A stretch of DNA of 64,000 bases from assembly GCA_947579665.1 (NCBI GenBank), contig OX388345.1:31215849-31279848 (forward strand). The letters are read 5' to 3'. The position numbers were made by a program, and so were the translations under genes. The stretch is from Sympetrum striolatum (lineage: Eukaryota; Arthropoda; Insecta; Odonata; Libellulidae). Positions 45,581 through 58,764 of the stretch are shown one piece after another. Each line of letters opens with the position of its first letter. Position 1 is the first letter of the stretch. A model generated the notes under the pieces. It did not search any database. It was not told the origin of the DNA and saw only the letters and a program-made list of their open reading frames with translations.

Positions 45581-47639
45581 ATGAATCAGTAAAATAGAAA
45601 ATTCAATCTGCTTGTAAATATGTTTTATTTTATTCTTCGTGGAAGCAGTATAGTGACAATGGTAATGTTTTCAATTTAAATTAAAACAATTGCTTTCGTT
45701 GAATTACTCGGAATAGGAAAGAAATGACACGAAAGTTTGGATAAATATTCTTTAAATTTCGACCACGAAATACGTGTTCTTCGAAGCAGGAAAAATGAAA
45801 ATCATGGCTGCACTTCGTGAATCTTGCATCTCGCCTCTCACGTCCTACAACTTTGGTCGGGTTTTTAATTCTTTCCCTGTTTTGCGAGAGGATTTATGCT
45901 AAAACTCAGCTCGCCGTACGGTTTTGCCATAGCGACGGGTTCGCTCAGCCCACAATCATACTGAAAGTCACGTTCAGAAAGTCGAAAGGGTCCGAGCCCG
46001 TGAGCGTGTCCACAAATGAGAGACCAATCCGGCGATATGCATTCCCAAGGCGTCTTCTTCCGAATATCCCATAAGTATACGGAAAAACAATAGGCTGGCG
46101 ATTCGGAAGTTTATCCCTTGCTTTCGATTCGAAATGGACGCTTAAACTCCGTCACGAGATTTCATTTTCCGTCCGTAAGAGGAGAGAATAGGAAGAATGC
46201 TCTCTTCTGGCTTAAGCTACCGAAGGATTTCCATTGAGGTGAATTGTCTTATGTTACCAAATAGGTTTCTGAAAAAAATATGAGATATGTGACGATATTT
46301 TGATTTTTAATTGTCATACTGATGTTGGAGCCTGGGCGCTCTGTATTCTTGCATTATGACCTTCTACAGATCATTATGAATTATTTATTGCTTCATTGGT
46401 CACGCTAACAAAAAGTGTATGGAGTTTTAACAAGTGAAGGGATATGAAAACATATTGACAGAAAGATTATATTGATAACAGGATTATATTGATAGCATTC
46501 AATTTATAGGCTAAATTTGAATTGTTCATCGAAAAATGGAACTAAGTAATGGGATGGGATTAGAAATTTAGGGTTGAAAATAATAACTCGAAATAGGTAG
46601 TAAATTCGTGATACTACTGATAATTTTATTAAAATTTATATCAAGGAATGCAATTATTTTGTTAGTGACTTTAGTGGTTGGAGAAAGGGAACAATTTTTA
46701 TTAATTTACTTTTTTATTTTCATTACATCTAACATATCCTAGCAAATATGTAATTTAAAGCTGATCAAGTGCTATACCACTATCAAAACATTTTCTAGAT
46801 AGTCTATAATTAGTCAAAGGAATAATTTAACCCTCCCAGGAAGAGAATATAATTCATGAACCGTAAAAATTATCCCTTTAATCAATTACTGACAAGATTA
46901 AAAGTATCTCATCGTTCCTGGGTAATTCAGCATCTACAGGTCATATTCCATAGATTGTTACCAATGAAGATATCGATGTCTATGACAGCAATATCTACAA
47001 TAAAAGTTTGAATTTACTAAATATTTTTACAATAACAAATTTAATATTTAAAACCATTTTACCGTGACTAATCTTGCAGGCTACCTAAAAAAGTGACATG
47101 CATAACAGGCGCGAATGGTAAAGTCTTGCAAGATTCTTCTATCTACGAAGGCTCACTTCAAGTGATTGATGAATTTCCTATTTCAGCTGTATCTCGCAGC
47201 CAATAACAACTACGCGCTCTAATTTTTGGTAACCTTTCTTTATAATACGTTATCGCCATTTAGTTAGCGAATTTGGTAAGTATACTAAATTAATTCCAAA
47301 ATTAGACGTGGAATAACATTGCTTGATATTAATGTTGCAATCTCAATCTTATATTAATTTGATATACACTTATACATTCATATTATCTAGGTTTCATTCG
47401 GTAACTATAAAATGTTTCTTTTTCCCTAAGATCTAAAGTAGCAATTATAATTTTGGAATTATCTATGGAAATCCTCACTTTAAATTTATAGAAATATTGC
47501 GATATAAATTGGTCTACTTGAAAATTAATTATTAACTTTATAATTATTTTATGAGCTAAGATTAATCCTATATTAATATCATATACCCTTCTTTTGAGGG
47601 TGTTTTCCTGCAGTGGAAATTTTTTCCTATGCTCTTAGC
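45581..47639. other. Anonymous DNA, with a mild CpG patch at 45800-46200
   Basis: The plus frame 45817-46074 (85 codons) starts with a hydrophobic stretch (VGFLILSLFC), but nothing else supports it. No element recognised. Confidence 0.35.
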
Positions 47640-47795
47640 TTAGGTTTTAAACCCACATAGTAGTTTTCTTCTCTGTACTTTTGCAATCTATCTATTTCTT
47701 TCTGTTCCAACATGACAAAGGGTTAGGTGTAAGAAGAGACTTGATAGTCACAATCTCGCCCTGAATAAAGTCCTTTATTATTATTATTATTATAA
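47640..47795 (+). repeat. Short retroposon 3' end with TTA tail
   Basis: ACAATCTCGCCCTGAATAAA GTCCTTTATTATTATTATTA matches the end at 52170-52210 (TCAATCTCGCCCATAAATAA AGTCCTTCATT). Upstream similarity between the two copies is weak, so element length is uncertain. Confidence 0.5.
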
Positions 47796-47899
47796 ATTAT
47801 CTTATCAATGATATTGATTGGTGACTTAGAGGAGAATCCAGTTTTCTCTCTGTAATATAATTTATCGTTTGTTTCCTTTGGATAAAGTTTCTGGAATCC
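47796..47899. other. Spacer
   Basis: Nothing recognised. Confidence 0.4.
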
Positions 47900-48300
47900 T
47901 ACTCAGCAGTAGAATTGCAGCGCGAAAACACTGCTGTGGAGAGGCTATTTGAGAGTCAAAATATCATCGTTGGCATTCCGAGAGGTGTCCCATTGAGGGC
48001 GTACCTGTCCAGAGGCAATGGCCGGATGGCTCCCTCACCAAATTGTCGCTCGGTTTCGTCATCCAATCGCAGAAACATTTTCGGGCGGCGACGCCACGCG
48101 GCATTTGCGATGATTTATTAATTCGTTTGGCGCCAAGGAGGGATGGCGGAAGCGGGTTTCGTATTCGAGCGCCGTGCTCAACTTGCGCACAGGGTGCACG
48201 CGTGCCTTGCGTCACTGTGCTAATCAAAGGGCCAAGGCATCAGCGGTGCTACTCTGGAAAATGAAGTCGGTCGTATTTAGGCAAAGTAGGGTAATGACTA
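47900..48300. other. CpG-rich patch
   Basis: GGGCGGCGACGCCACGCGGC, GGATGGCGGAAGCGGGTTTCG and GTGCACGCGTGCC mark a CG-dense stretch with four overlapping short frames on both strands and no recognised protein. Regulatory role is possible but unproven. Confidence 0.35.
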
Positions 48301-48958
48301 TAGGTCTGCGAAGGCGTCCTCATCGAAAAAGCAGGGGTGAAGTAAATGCGAAGGGGGAGAACGTGGTTAAATGCTTGTGTGGCTTCTTTGAGGCACGAAT
48401 AGAAATGCAATTCGTTTTGAGACATTTTAAACATTTTGGTTTCAAGTTGGTTAGATTAAATAATAATTTATCTAGATTTTATTTAAATCGTATTTGTAAT
48501 ATAAGGTTTTTGACAAAAATATGTTATATAAAATAAGTATTTATTAAAATAAATCAACTTATTTTGAAACATAAGAAATTTTAAAAATAGGTATATCTTC
48601 ACCGTTAAATAAACAATAAGAAAACTCAATCATCGGTAAGAACTGTCATTAAAATCACAAAAAGTTTCGAAGCGGGAAATGAAAGTAATGTAAATGTAAT
48701 TATAATTTTTTGAATTAAATATTTTAACAACGTAAAAGATTTCCGTTTATTGAAGGAGTAGGTAAATTGTATATTTATCACGTTAAAAATTATTCTATGA
48801 TATTCAAATGGCAAATAATTATATTTTTAGTTAAATTTGCTTTGAAACATTCATTAATTCACTTTTCCTTGACATTTTTATCGTCCTGTTATCATCATTA
48901 AATATGTAAGTAGTGTAAACATACCGGTATATTTGTATTTTATAGACAAATTTTGTTG
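48301..48958. other. Anonymous AT-rich DNA
   Basis: No gene recognised. The plus frame to 48536 runs out of the CpG patch into AT-rich DNA. Confidence 0.4.
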
Positions 48959-48966
48959 GCGTAGAA

Positions 48967-49268
48967 CAGCGATGCACAAACTATGGCCTGTGGGCCGAAT
49001 TAGGCACGCCGGAAACATTTATTCAGCCAGAGAAGACATTGATTGCGATAATAATGAGCGACAATGAAACGATTTGGGATCTATTAAAATTTAACTATTG
49101 CCCATGACGTATTAACATAATAAAAATTACATGTACTGCTGATGTACTAGCCTTAGCTTACTGCATGGCCAAGTGAGAATCCATCCATAGGCAAGGATAG
49201 TGAAATTTATAATGCCCGCAATAAATGTGTTAATTATTCCTTCAGAGTAATGAGTTTGGACGCCATAG
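48967..49268 (+). mobile_element. Small hAT-type non-autonomous element
   Basis: Left end CAGCGATGCACAAACTATGG and right end GAGTTTGGACGCCATAG fit the hAT terminal pattern CAGNGNTNNNCAAACT / AGTTTGGACNCCNNTG; the two ends agree with each other at 9 of 16 positions, including CAAACT/AGTTTG. The 8 bases outside the left end, GCGTAGAA, match those outside the right end, GCGTAATT, at 6 of 8, as expected of a decayed 8-bp target duplication. The 302-bp interior has no transposase. Confidence 0.6.
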
Positions 49269-49276
49269 GCGTAATT

Positions 49277-52119
49277 TATAACATTATATAGTGCGTTTGT
49301 GCGCAGCTGTTAGATTGAGATTTATTCTGATCTAATTCAGACTAAAATCAACTTTACGATAATGTAACTTCCAAATCTTACCTTTTATTAGCCGATAATT
49401 AGATTTTTATATCTTAAAACATATTTGGAAATCAATTAATTCTATCTGCAAGCATTTCATTTTTTATGTAATTATTTGGTTTAAGTAGGTGGATTCATAT
49501 TAGCTGTACTACTTATATTTACAACTTTGTTTTAAGCTTTCTAAACAGATAATAGCTTAATTTTTCCCAAATAATGTTCAACGGAATGTGTGCAATTGAA
49601 AATATGGACTTAAGCATCAACCGCTGAATCTCTCTTCTTAACGAGAGAAAATTTCTCAAGGATCCTCCTCTTCCTATAGTCTTCAACCACACAGCCCTTT
49701 GTCGAACTTAGCTGGAGTTCGTTGTTCTTCTTCCCACTCTGTTAATTAACAGAGACCCATCTTCTGAGAAGGTTCCCTGGTTTATCTACGCGCTGTAATT
49801 CTCTAAAGAAGATTTGAAGATTTAAAGCAGACGGAGTTTGCTCGAGAAACCAATGTAAAGGGAGCAGCACCATCTGAGAGCAGCGGTAGTTTGTGCGAAT
49901 ACAAAATAACTGGGCCAATCACCAAACGATTAGCACATAAGCGAATACTAAGTTTCTGAAATGAATACTGTATGAATTTCTAAATTAGATGCTCTAATAG
50001 AATAGATGCTTAGTAAAAACAAATGATATTATATAGAATGTTTTAAATTATAAATTATATTAAATTCCAATCAATTCCAAAATCTAATTGAAATCCACTC
50101 CATAAAAGGGTATTTCAAGAGCTGGTTGATCTACTATTCATTGAATGTGGAAGAATCCGGAGAATTGATTCCGTGACACTAATGACAAAATTCACTAAAA
50201 GTGTATCCTTTCAATTCTCATTTGCAGTAACGATAGCCGAACCTTTTAGGTAATGAAAATTGAAATGGATAGCTATAATACTCTTTAAAAGACAATTTTA
50301 TTCACTACATTTTAAGATACTCCTATAACGATCATTTACAATTAAGAAATGAGTTCATATAAATTTACCTTTCCTGGTGATATTTAAAGAAAATTACCAA
50401 CTAATCACTGGAAAAAATGATAATACGACTCCTAACTTTGCAGACTTGCAAAGACACAGCCTTAAATAATTTATAGGCAGGGAATTCACGTTTGAAAATT
50501 TTCAAATGTATGCAATATCTTTTCTTATGGATAAAATGGACATTGGAAGCTTTTTATTCATGAAATACCCCGTTTTATCGTTTAAGACATCATAAAGAAA
50601 CCGTAGTTTTAGTGTAATCAAATATTAGTTTTTTAACAAAAAATTTCAATCATAATGACTCCAAAATCGATATTCCCCAATGCTTTGCAAGTCGCTGAAA
50701 TGTTTTATAAGTTCTAAGAAAACAACCGTATTCTTTCACAGACAATGCCATTTAAGTCTATGATTAATAATTTTAAAATATATTATCATTTTTAATTTTA
50801 CTTGTTTGTTTTAAATAATCACACAGCTAAATGTTTACATTACGTATATCATTATCATTGGTTGTGGAAGCTGAGAGAACGTTTGACAGCTGTCAGCTAC
50901 CACTGATGAATTGAAATAGTCATTCACCTTGAAAAGTTATAAAAAAGAAGAAGGTACCTGTCAGTTTTTCGACAAGATTAATAGAAGCTTCAAGTTAGAT
51001 TCAAATCTTTCGGAAAAAGAAATAATACATTCGTTATCTATGATCTATGAGGAAAGCACGATGGAATACGTCTGTTCTTATCTTCTCTAGCTTTCACACT
51101 GAATCAAAGACAAAAACTTCTTAACAATTTATTTGTAATTTGCATGAATATCTTTAGCTAGATTAGATTGAACAAGATCTGAAATCTTATCAGTAATGGT
51201 AAATAGCATTTTAATTCTATCTTTACTCACGTTATAAAAAAGTTTCCCTAAACATACTCTATGTATTCAACACCAAATTTAATTGTTCTCTACTAAGTTA
51301 TTTTTCAAGATAAAGGATCAGTATCATATGGAGATTCTCTTGATTTATTGGTTCAGAATTAAAGCAAAAAATGCATACTAATTAAAGTAGCGAGAATCAG
51401 TTAAACTTGAGGAAACGAAAGAAATCCTCTGTATAGCCACACAAGAATGCGACAAATTATCTTAAAGAGATATCTTTCGGGTGAAATTTGGGGAATTTCC
51501 TTGAGATTCGGATATGTGGATTGGGGAAGGGGATTTGAGGAAGATTCGAGGAACTTTATTCAATGAGAGGAGTTCATTAACGAACAGAAAGTAGGATTGG
51601 GAGGAGGAAGATGGTGGAAAAGGAGATAAAGAGAGTTCGAAATGTATATTAAGCTGAGAATAACTGAGATATTACAATCTTAGCCCGATGATAATTCCAT
51701 GCATTGAAACCATGGCTTTTGAATGTATTTCTTGTTACGGAATAAAGAACATTCATTTTTCAATATTCGTTTGACCTGATTTTTACTATCGAAAAATTGT
51801 ATCATTCAATTAAAACTTTATTATCATTACAGATCGTAAGAGATTGAGATTGTTCGTATACAATCTGCATTCATGTAAATTAAATAAGAATGTATATTTT
51901 TTTAGAGCTTTCCAAGCCTAGTATATGGCAGGAATAACTTACGTAAAATAATTTACTATTTAAGAGTAACTGCTCGTCTATTGGTGTAATTATATATTGA
52001 GGTCCTTGCTGCTATAAATGAGTTTAGAGATCAACGACCAAGAGTATAAAAATTAACATTACTTAAATGAAAATGTAAGCTTGAAAAAAACTTCTGGTAG
52101 ACAGGAGGAAAGAAATTCT
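49277..52119. other. Anonymous DNA
   Basis: Nearly 3 kb with no recognised gene or repeat. AT-rich, low coding potential. Confidence 0.45.
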
Positions 52120-52212
52120 GTTTAGTGAAAGAGGATGATTTTTATATCATACTAAACTTGTATCAATCTCGCCCATAAATAAAGTCCTTCATTGCTATTT
52201 TTTATTATTAGC
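52120..52212 (+). repeat. Short retroposon 3' end
   Basis: Shares TCTCGCCC-TAAATAAAGTCCTT with 47740-47775, then a TTTATTATTA tail. See that entry. Confidence 0.45.
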
Positions 52213-53399
52213 GTACAAGGAACTTGAAGTTAGAAAAGTATTCAGCCCTTCAAGGATCTATTAACAAGTCCACCGTCGGCATCATCAAGTTTGGATAAAA
52301 GTTAAGCCTGACCTTTTACCTGACCTGCTAATACCGATCTGGAGAATGGAATTGTTAAAGTATAAAAGTCTACAAAACCATGACAAAAATAACAAAAATT
52401 TGCGCATAATTTTAACATGGGATGTAAAGAACAGTTACAAAAGTGTACGAATGTTATATTATAAAACTTTATTTTCCTTGCCAACTGTCACTCAGGTGGG
52501 AAAGATTATTTCAAGCCTAAGGATGAAAAATATTAGCTCCACTTATTTTAAGGTAATTATCGTATTTGCAGACCTCGAAAATAAGTATTAGAAAAACAGC
52601 CAGGAATATCGTTTTGAAAAAAAAATATTATGGAAGTAAAGTTTAAAGATCGTTTTAAGCAATTTGAAGAATTCGGGGACACATCTTCGATTCGTGATTT
52701 GATTAATTGATTCTCTAAAAATTTGGATCGAAATCAATCGGTGCAGCTCAACCGGTTTAAAATCAAAAATCACGTATTAATCGATCTTGATGGAATCCCC
52801 CTTTTAATTTAACTGCAGACAGGCACTTGGGCTTTCTGATGCCATTCCTTTGGGTCCGCTACCTTGTACGTTTCTTCGTAAACATATGGTAAAGAGGTAC
52901 TATGTAAAGAGCTCCCCGATGCTTTGTTTACCTAGCTTAGTAACAAGAGCACTGATTATAGATATCAAATTAATAACGTTTATATGAGAAAATACGGGTA
53001 AATGTAAGTAATGTAACACCGAGATCTATCTATCACGGTATCTTAATAACCGAAAAGGTGATGGCGTGTTTAGTTTACTATTTTTCATCTCCAGATTAAT
53101 ATACAAAGAACGTTAATTTCGAGTCAAGAATTATAAAACTAAAGTAATCGGTTTTATAATAATAGTAGTAGAAGGGGAGCTTATCTTTAAGGGTATATAG
53201 AAGAAGCTTCTCATCTCCAGTGACGGTATCTCCTCATGGTGCGTAAACATACACATTATGATATGAAGTATTCTTAAAGTAGCTGTGTTTACGTATCCTG
53301 GGTAATCAATGTTGACATTGTCTGACAGCCATATCTGGGAATGTCCACACCTGTCAGTGAATATAGATGGAACATTTCAGAGATTATCTCTCACCATAA
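52213..53399. other. Anonymous DNA
   Basis: The plus frame 52346-52591 has no recognised domain; nothing else assigned. Confidence 0.4.
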
Positions 53400-54010
53400 T
53401 GAATAAGAGGTGCGGGATAGTTGTGCTTTAATCCAAGGGGGGCCCGGGGACCAGAAAGGCTGGGTATCCCTGGTTTCCAGTAGGATCCTTCCTTCCAGCA
53501 GGATAGAAAGAGCATCTGAATGGGAAAGAAGGACTCAGGGAGTAGGAGCAGGCTTGCGTGGGAGGATTTTAAAAGTGTGTCAAGACGGAAAGCAAAGATT
53601 AGGCGACAGAGCGAGGGTGTACGAGGAGATAAAGTTCATTAGCGAAGGGGTAGGAAGTCCAGTCTCGTCATTTGCGAGATTCCGGTGGCGGCGCTGAGGG
53701 GCTGCGTAGTAAACGTCACAGTCGAGGCGCGCAGAGCGCAAGGACGCGAAAAAGAACGTCGGGTACAGCGTGGGTCGTAATAGCAGCATCATAATGCTTT
53801 CATTTTCCATCTCTGAATCACTGCACGTGATGGCAGTGTTTGACCTCGTCCGATGCAAATTTTAAAGAGGAGGCGCACCCGATCGAGAGTGTATGGGCGG
53901 CGATTGCTCGAACTTATTATCCGAGTCGCTGAGCCGCGAATAATCGAGAGACTTAATGAATTTGAAAAGTCCGTCTGAAGTTAATGAGTTTTCGGAGGTC
54001 TTTTCAACTT
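53400..54010. other. CpG-rich patch, strongest at 53640-53770
   Basis: About 18 CG dinucleotides can be counted in roughly 130 bases at 53640-53770 (GGTGGCGGCGCTGAGG, GTCGAGGCGCGCAGAGCGC). A 95-codon plus frame (53410-53697) and a 92-codon minus frame (53580-53858) overlap here; neither is recognised. Candidate promoter or exon region by composition only. Confidence 0.4.
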
Positions 54011-57000
54011 CGTGGGAGAAATAAGGAGAGCATCGACCGTGAGATTTATGATATTCCGAAAAACTTAAGGGAAGGATTTCAGATGCTAAATTGTGCGGAA
54101 TTTGGTGTTTTGTTTTTCGTCGGAATGCTCTTTTGAGAAAAGGTTAAAGTTCCAAGTTAAACTTTATGATCCATTTGTTCGATTTATGTTAAAAAATTCA
54201 TAAGCAAGGCCTTATTGCCGCCGCAGATGACAAATAAAGTTTATCAGACTTCGAATAAAATTAAATAGTTCATGTTTGATTTGATCAATGGCTCATGAAT
54301 TTCGATTAGATTTATTTCATTTTGATGATTTGATTTGACAACTATTTTTAAAGTTTCTAAATATTTCATTTAATATATAATTCCTTAGATCTGTAGGAGT
54401 AACCTTGATATTAGATGCTCCGTAGTATTTTAATACAAGAGCTTCAGTAAATGTTATGGAGAGAGATATTTACCACGTGATATATGTCCTCATTTGCTTT
54501 AACTTTTGTGTATGGCCGTACTTTTGTACACGCAATGTTTCCATACCTTTTGCTATCACTGGAAAGAAATTATAAAATGAGGATAATGATGATCTTGAAA
54601 GCCTTTGCTAAATTAATACTATTCATGAAAAGAGAGGTGATAAATTCAGAAAAAATGAAAGATTAATGCAGCCATAATGTAATCCACATACAAAATTAAT
54701 TACGACAGATTTCTTATAATTTTATAGATCAAGTTTGCTTTTCAACCGCCACCAAACATTAAGTGATATAATTTCAAAGAGGTACAATTAATTAAATTGA
54801 CATTTAAAAAAACTTGGAGATTTCTCGCAATCAACCCTTGTTCCTATCTATAATATTTTCTTTAAAATATCTTTCATTATTTTAATTTGTTAGGCATAGT
54901 ATTTAGGACCAAATGGACGTCCCAAAAATTTATATTACGTACACGCATAAATATGTTCGTTTACTGTCAGCGCAATTAATATTAAGATTTTTTCATGGAG
55001 CTATGAAATTTTTGTTTGACAGCAAAGAAATAATATTCATGAACATTTTAAAATTATTATGTTAGTAGGCATTCATTATTTTGCAAGGTAATTACAACAT
55101 AATGTAATATTGTAGTTTATGAAGGATAATTTTTTTATAATTTCAGCTTTAAATAGACTATAGATCTAAAGAAAACCGTGAACTATGCCATTTTGTTTAT
55201 TTTTCTTAGGCACGATTTTGTTGCAAGATATTTAGCCTTCGAAAGAAAATTCATCGAAAGATTACCGAAGTCCTCGATATTACCGTTGCTAGTTCCCTAT
55301 GGGTGTCTTAACTCGCCATATGTGAGGCCAGAAATCTCATTAATGATAATTAGTAGGGAGATTTATCACCAGTTTCCCGAAGGATTCAAAATCCGACTTT
55401 CGATCACATCTGTGTTTGCCCTCCTGTAATTACCGTGATTCATAATCGAAAGCCTTTTCAAATTGCACAGCTGACTTCTATCGTAAGATTCCACTACAAA
55501 TTATCGATGCAGTGAAGTTGAAAATCGCCATTTCTTACTAAAACAGGATTGGCATCCTCGGTAAATACAAACATGATTTTCCAGTTCAGCTGCCCATCCA
55601 GTAGTAGATTATGCGGTAACACATATGTTTTTGATAGTATCTTAAATCCGTAAAGCAGCAATAGAAGATTGCAAATGCTATCGAAAAGTAAAGATAGTAA
55701 TTTTTTGCAACTACATTCATGATACGTCTTTGTTAAATGCACGGAATTATTTTCTTGGGATAATTTTTTCAGACTGTTTTCTGAGCAGTATTTCAGAAAC
55801 TGTGTCATATTGAAAAATTAGGTAACCTATCATGTGAAGAATTTATTACAGATGAAACTTGAATATTTCTTTAAATGAACGCTGAAAGTAAATACAATTT
55901 ATTTCAGAAAGTACTATAAAAACTAATTTGGCGTTTGTATTCCTATCGTATTATTGAGACGATAACGGGATTCTTCTTTGCAATTAATTTTATTCTAATA
56001 GGATTCAGCAGAGATTTAGGAGATAATTCTTTTACGCTAAGTTTTAGTAATGGCTCATAAAACCTTTGATTCTGGCAAACGATTTTGATATAAAATACTT
56101 CAATTAAAAATTCAAGTTTGCAAACGAACTTAAATCTAAGTCATTGCGCTCCGAGCTTTGGAGAAAATTTATGTAAAGGATTCTTTTATTTGTTTATGGC
56201 ATGTTAAAATAGTATTTTATGTGAATCTTCCTTTGAAATTAAAAGGTATACAGGTTAAAATAATTTTTCAACACAATAGATTTGCTTAATAACTCTTCTC
56301 AATGAAATATTAGTTATGCAGGCTACATGCAACCCACAAAATGTCCTAACTTCGCATGCTGGTATTATCAGTTAAAGGTTTGGGACCCGTCTCCCAAGTT
56401 AGATGCCTTTGAACGGCAGAATCACCTTGCTTTGATATTAATACTAAATTTTACGATTATAAACAGGGAAAATCTTGCTTCAAACTCAGGCAACGAAATA
56501 AGGAAACGTGGCACAAAATTCTGCACTCAAATTTCCGCCCTTAAACTGTCTGTAAGTAATCTTTCTCAGATGTTTCCTACCCGAAATCCATTCCCCGAAT
56601 GCCCAATAACATCCTCGTTTATCGCTCAAACGTTTGTAAAACCAAAGTCAGGAAAGAAGTGTCTGTTTTACCTTCCGTAAGGGGAAGATCTTCTCATTGG
56701 GATGGCGCTTCGAACTGCCCACGGTGAATCAGATCCCCTTTGGGCAAAAAACGAAGCATCCGCAAGAAAGTGCACGGCATCATCTCGGAAGCCATTAACG
56801 AGGAAATTACCTCTCTTGATCATAGTAATTTATCGCTCGGAAGCCCTTCCACCACTTTTTTCGACTCCGCTTTTCTTCCTGGCAATCATTTCGTGTGCAG
56901 CGCAGCCTCTTCCTCGATGCTCCAAAAGGATTCTTATTTTAAACGAATTCTGAAGTGGTAGCTCGTTAGCTCTTTGCACTAACTGAACTTGTATGGAGAT

Positions 57001-58361
57001 TACACACCCCTATCCGCCGCTCCTCAGGTGCACCATTCAAATCGTTGGCTCAGCAAACAAATTTATCCTAATTTTATCGTTGAGAACCGTGAGATAATTG
57101 CGTTCTGGCATAAAATGCATCCATAATAAGCCTCCAGAAGAACATGGGTAGACCAGAACACGAGATATAGTAAAGGATATTCGATATATAACGGGTATAA
57201 TGCGAACCCCTGCTATTATGGCCGATTCGATATTGAGCGTATATTAAAAGAAATGAATGTTTGGACAAGTCGTTTTAAAAATTCATTCTTTCTCCTACGA
57301 TACGCGATAACGACAGGCTGAAAAATGAATTAAAACCACAGGTGTGTACATCCAAGTCGAACCTTATTTTGTAGGGTTTCAAAGTAGATGTAGTAGAAGA
57401 TTTTAGAATTCTTTGCCTATAAACGTTAAAATTGTATTTCTATTCTTGTAACTGAAGACGATATCTAAATGTCAAGCTAACACAGATCCCCTTTGCTCTA
57501 TTAATTAAATATTTATTTATTATACACATCGCCACAGTTAGTTGCTAGAACTAGTGACGACGCTAACATAAGCTACTTTTGACACCTAACACCAATAATT
57601 TTTCAAAATTCTACATATACAAATACACAAAATTGGTATCCACCAACCTCCTCCGTTAGCTGCGATAATATACAAAATACAGTGATTTATATTGGAAACA
57701 GCTATAACTTACCAAATAATCACTGCATGCTCTATGTATGTTTGACAATTAACTCGAACATTCCGAACCTTAAATGTACAATTACAGAAAATCAGTACGG
57801 GAAAGTACATGCCCACAAACTATAATTTCTTTTAAATAGCGTGTTAAGTTGAATCGTTACATTTTATACATCAACTAGAAATTTCTTTGAAGTAGCTCAA
57901 TAGTTATAGTAAATCGTCCGTCTTCCTCTAAGTCTCGACCTTTATATTTTTAACGTTATAATTCATAGCTGCATTTTTCCAATTTTTGTATTCTTTCCCA
58001 CTATGTAGTCTTTGCTATTTACTTACGTGGGCCATGAGCAGGATCAATAAAAATGCAAATCATTCAATCATAAAGTAAATACGATCGGAGAACCATTCTC
58101 TCATTTCAGTTCTTTTAATCCTGTTATATATGCCACATCCCAATCTTGTTCTTACGCCTTCGAATAAATTATTACTGGACCTACGCCTTCCTTTCTTTCC
58201 TAAGATCATATCTCTAAAATAATTGGCATGGTAGGCACTGCGCCTTATACTATCTCATATACATTTAATCTTCCTTCTCTCAATTTCATATTCTCAATTC
58301 TTTCTTATATTTCATACTTCCTTTACCCATTCTTTCTTTCCTCATTCTTCTTTCATTGTTT
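54011..58361. other. Anonymous DNA, several unassigned frames
   Basis: The longest is a 117-codon plus frame at 56327-56680, without recognised domain; 56702-56953 overlaps another frame at 56740-56961. At 57500-57540 the minus strand has TGTGGCGATGTGTATAATAA followed by ATAAATA, possibly another LINE 3' tail, too short to call. 58270-58350 is pyrimidine-rich. Confidence 0.4.
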
Positions 58362-58555
58362 ACCGGTGGTGTCTAGCTACGCTATCGCTCCAATCATAAG
58401 TTCCCGGGTTTGAATCCCGGGTGATAGGATTTTTATGATTGTTGTTGTGTTTTTTCGTCTATTGTTGCTGTTGCTTTGGTGAAGAACCCCCTGACAAGTT
58501 CAGGAGAGCTTAGGAGGACTTCACCAGGTAGTGGCAACAGCAAAAAATTATTATA
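58362..58555 (+). repeat. tRNA-headed SINE family B, second copy
   Basis: A tRNA-like head 58362-58428 has B box GGTTTGAATCC (58407-58417) inside CCCGGGTTTGAATCCCGGG and GATAGGATTTTT, as in the 33.7 kb copy. The body includes GGTGAAGAA ... GACTTCACC, an inverted repeat around CCTGA/TCAGG, and ends with GGCAACAGCAAAAAATTATTAT. The A-box half is degraded. Confidence 0.6.
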
Positions 58556-58764
58556 TACATTATATCTACATCTTTATATCTGTCAATTAACTTCTTGTCA
58601 ATTTAATCCTAATATAATTACATTTTTTCACATCCTTAAGATCTAACTCTCATGAATAAAATAAGTTTAATTAATTTTATAGCAATTAAAGTGAAGTTGA
58701 TCACATAAAATTCAAAAAATACATACGTAAACCTTAACCTAAAATATGGGTGAAACGTAAATGT
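58556..58764. other. Anonymous AT-rich spacer
   Basis: Nothing recognised. Confidence 0.4.

Noticed and set aside
56327..56680. 117-codon plus-strand frame
   Set aside because: No recognised domain, no splice context, no neighbouring exon; compatible with chance in locally less AT-rich DNA.
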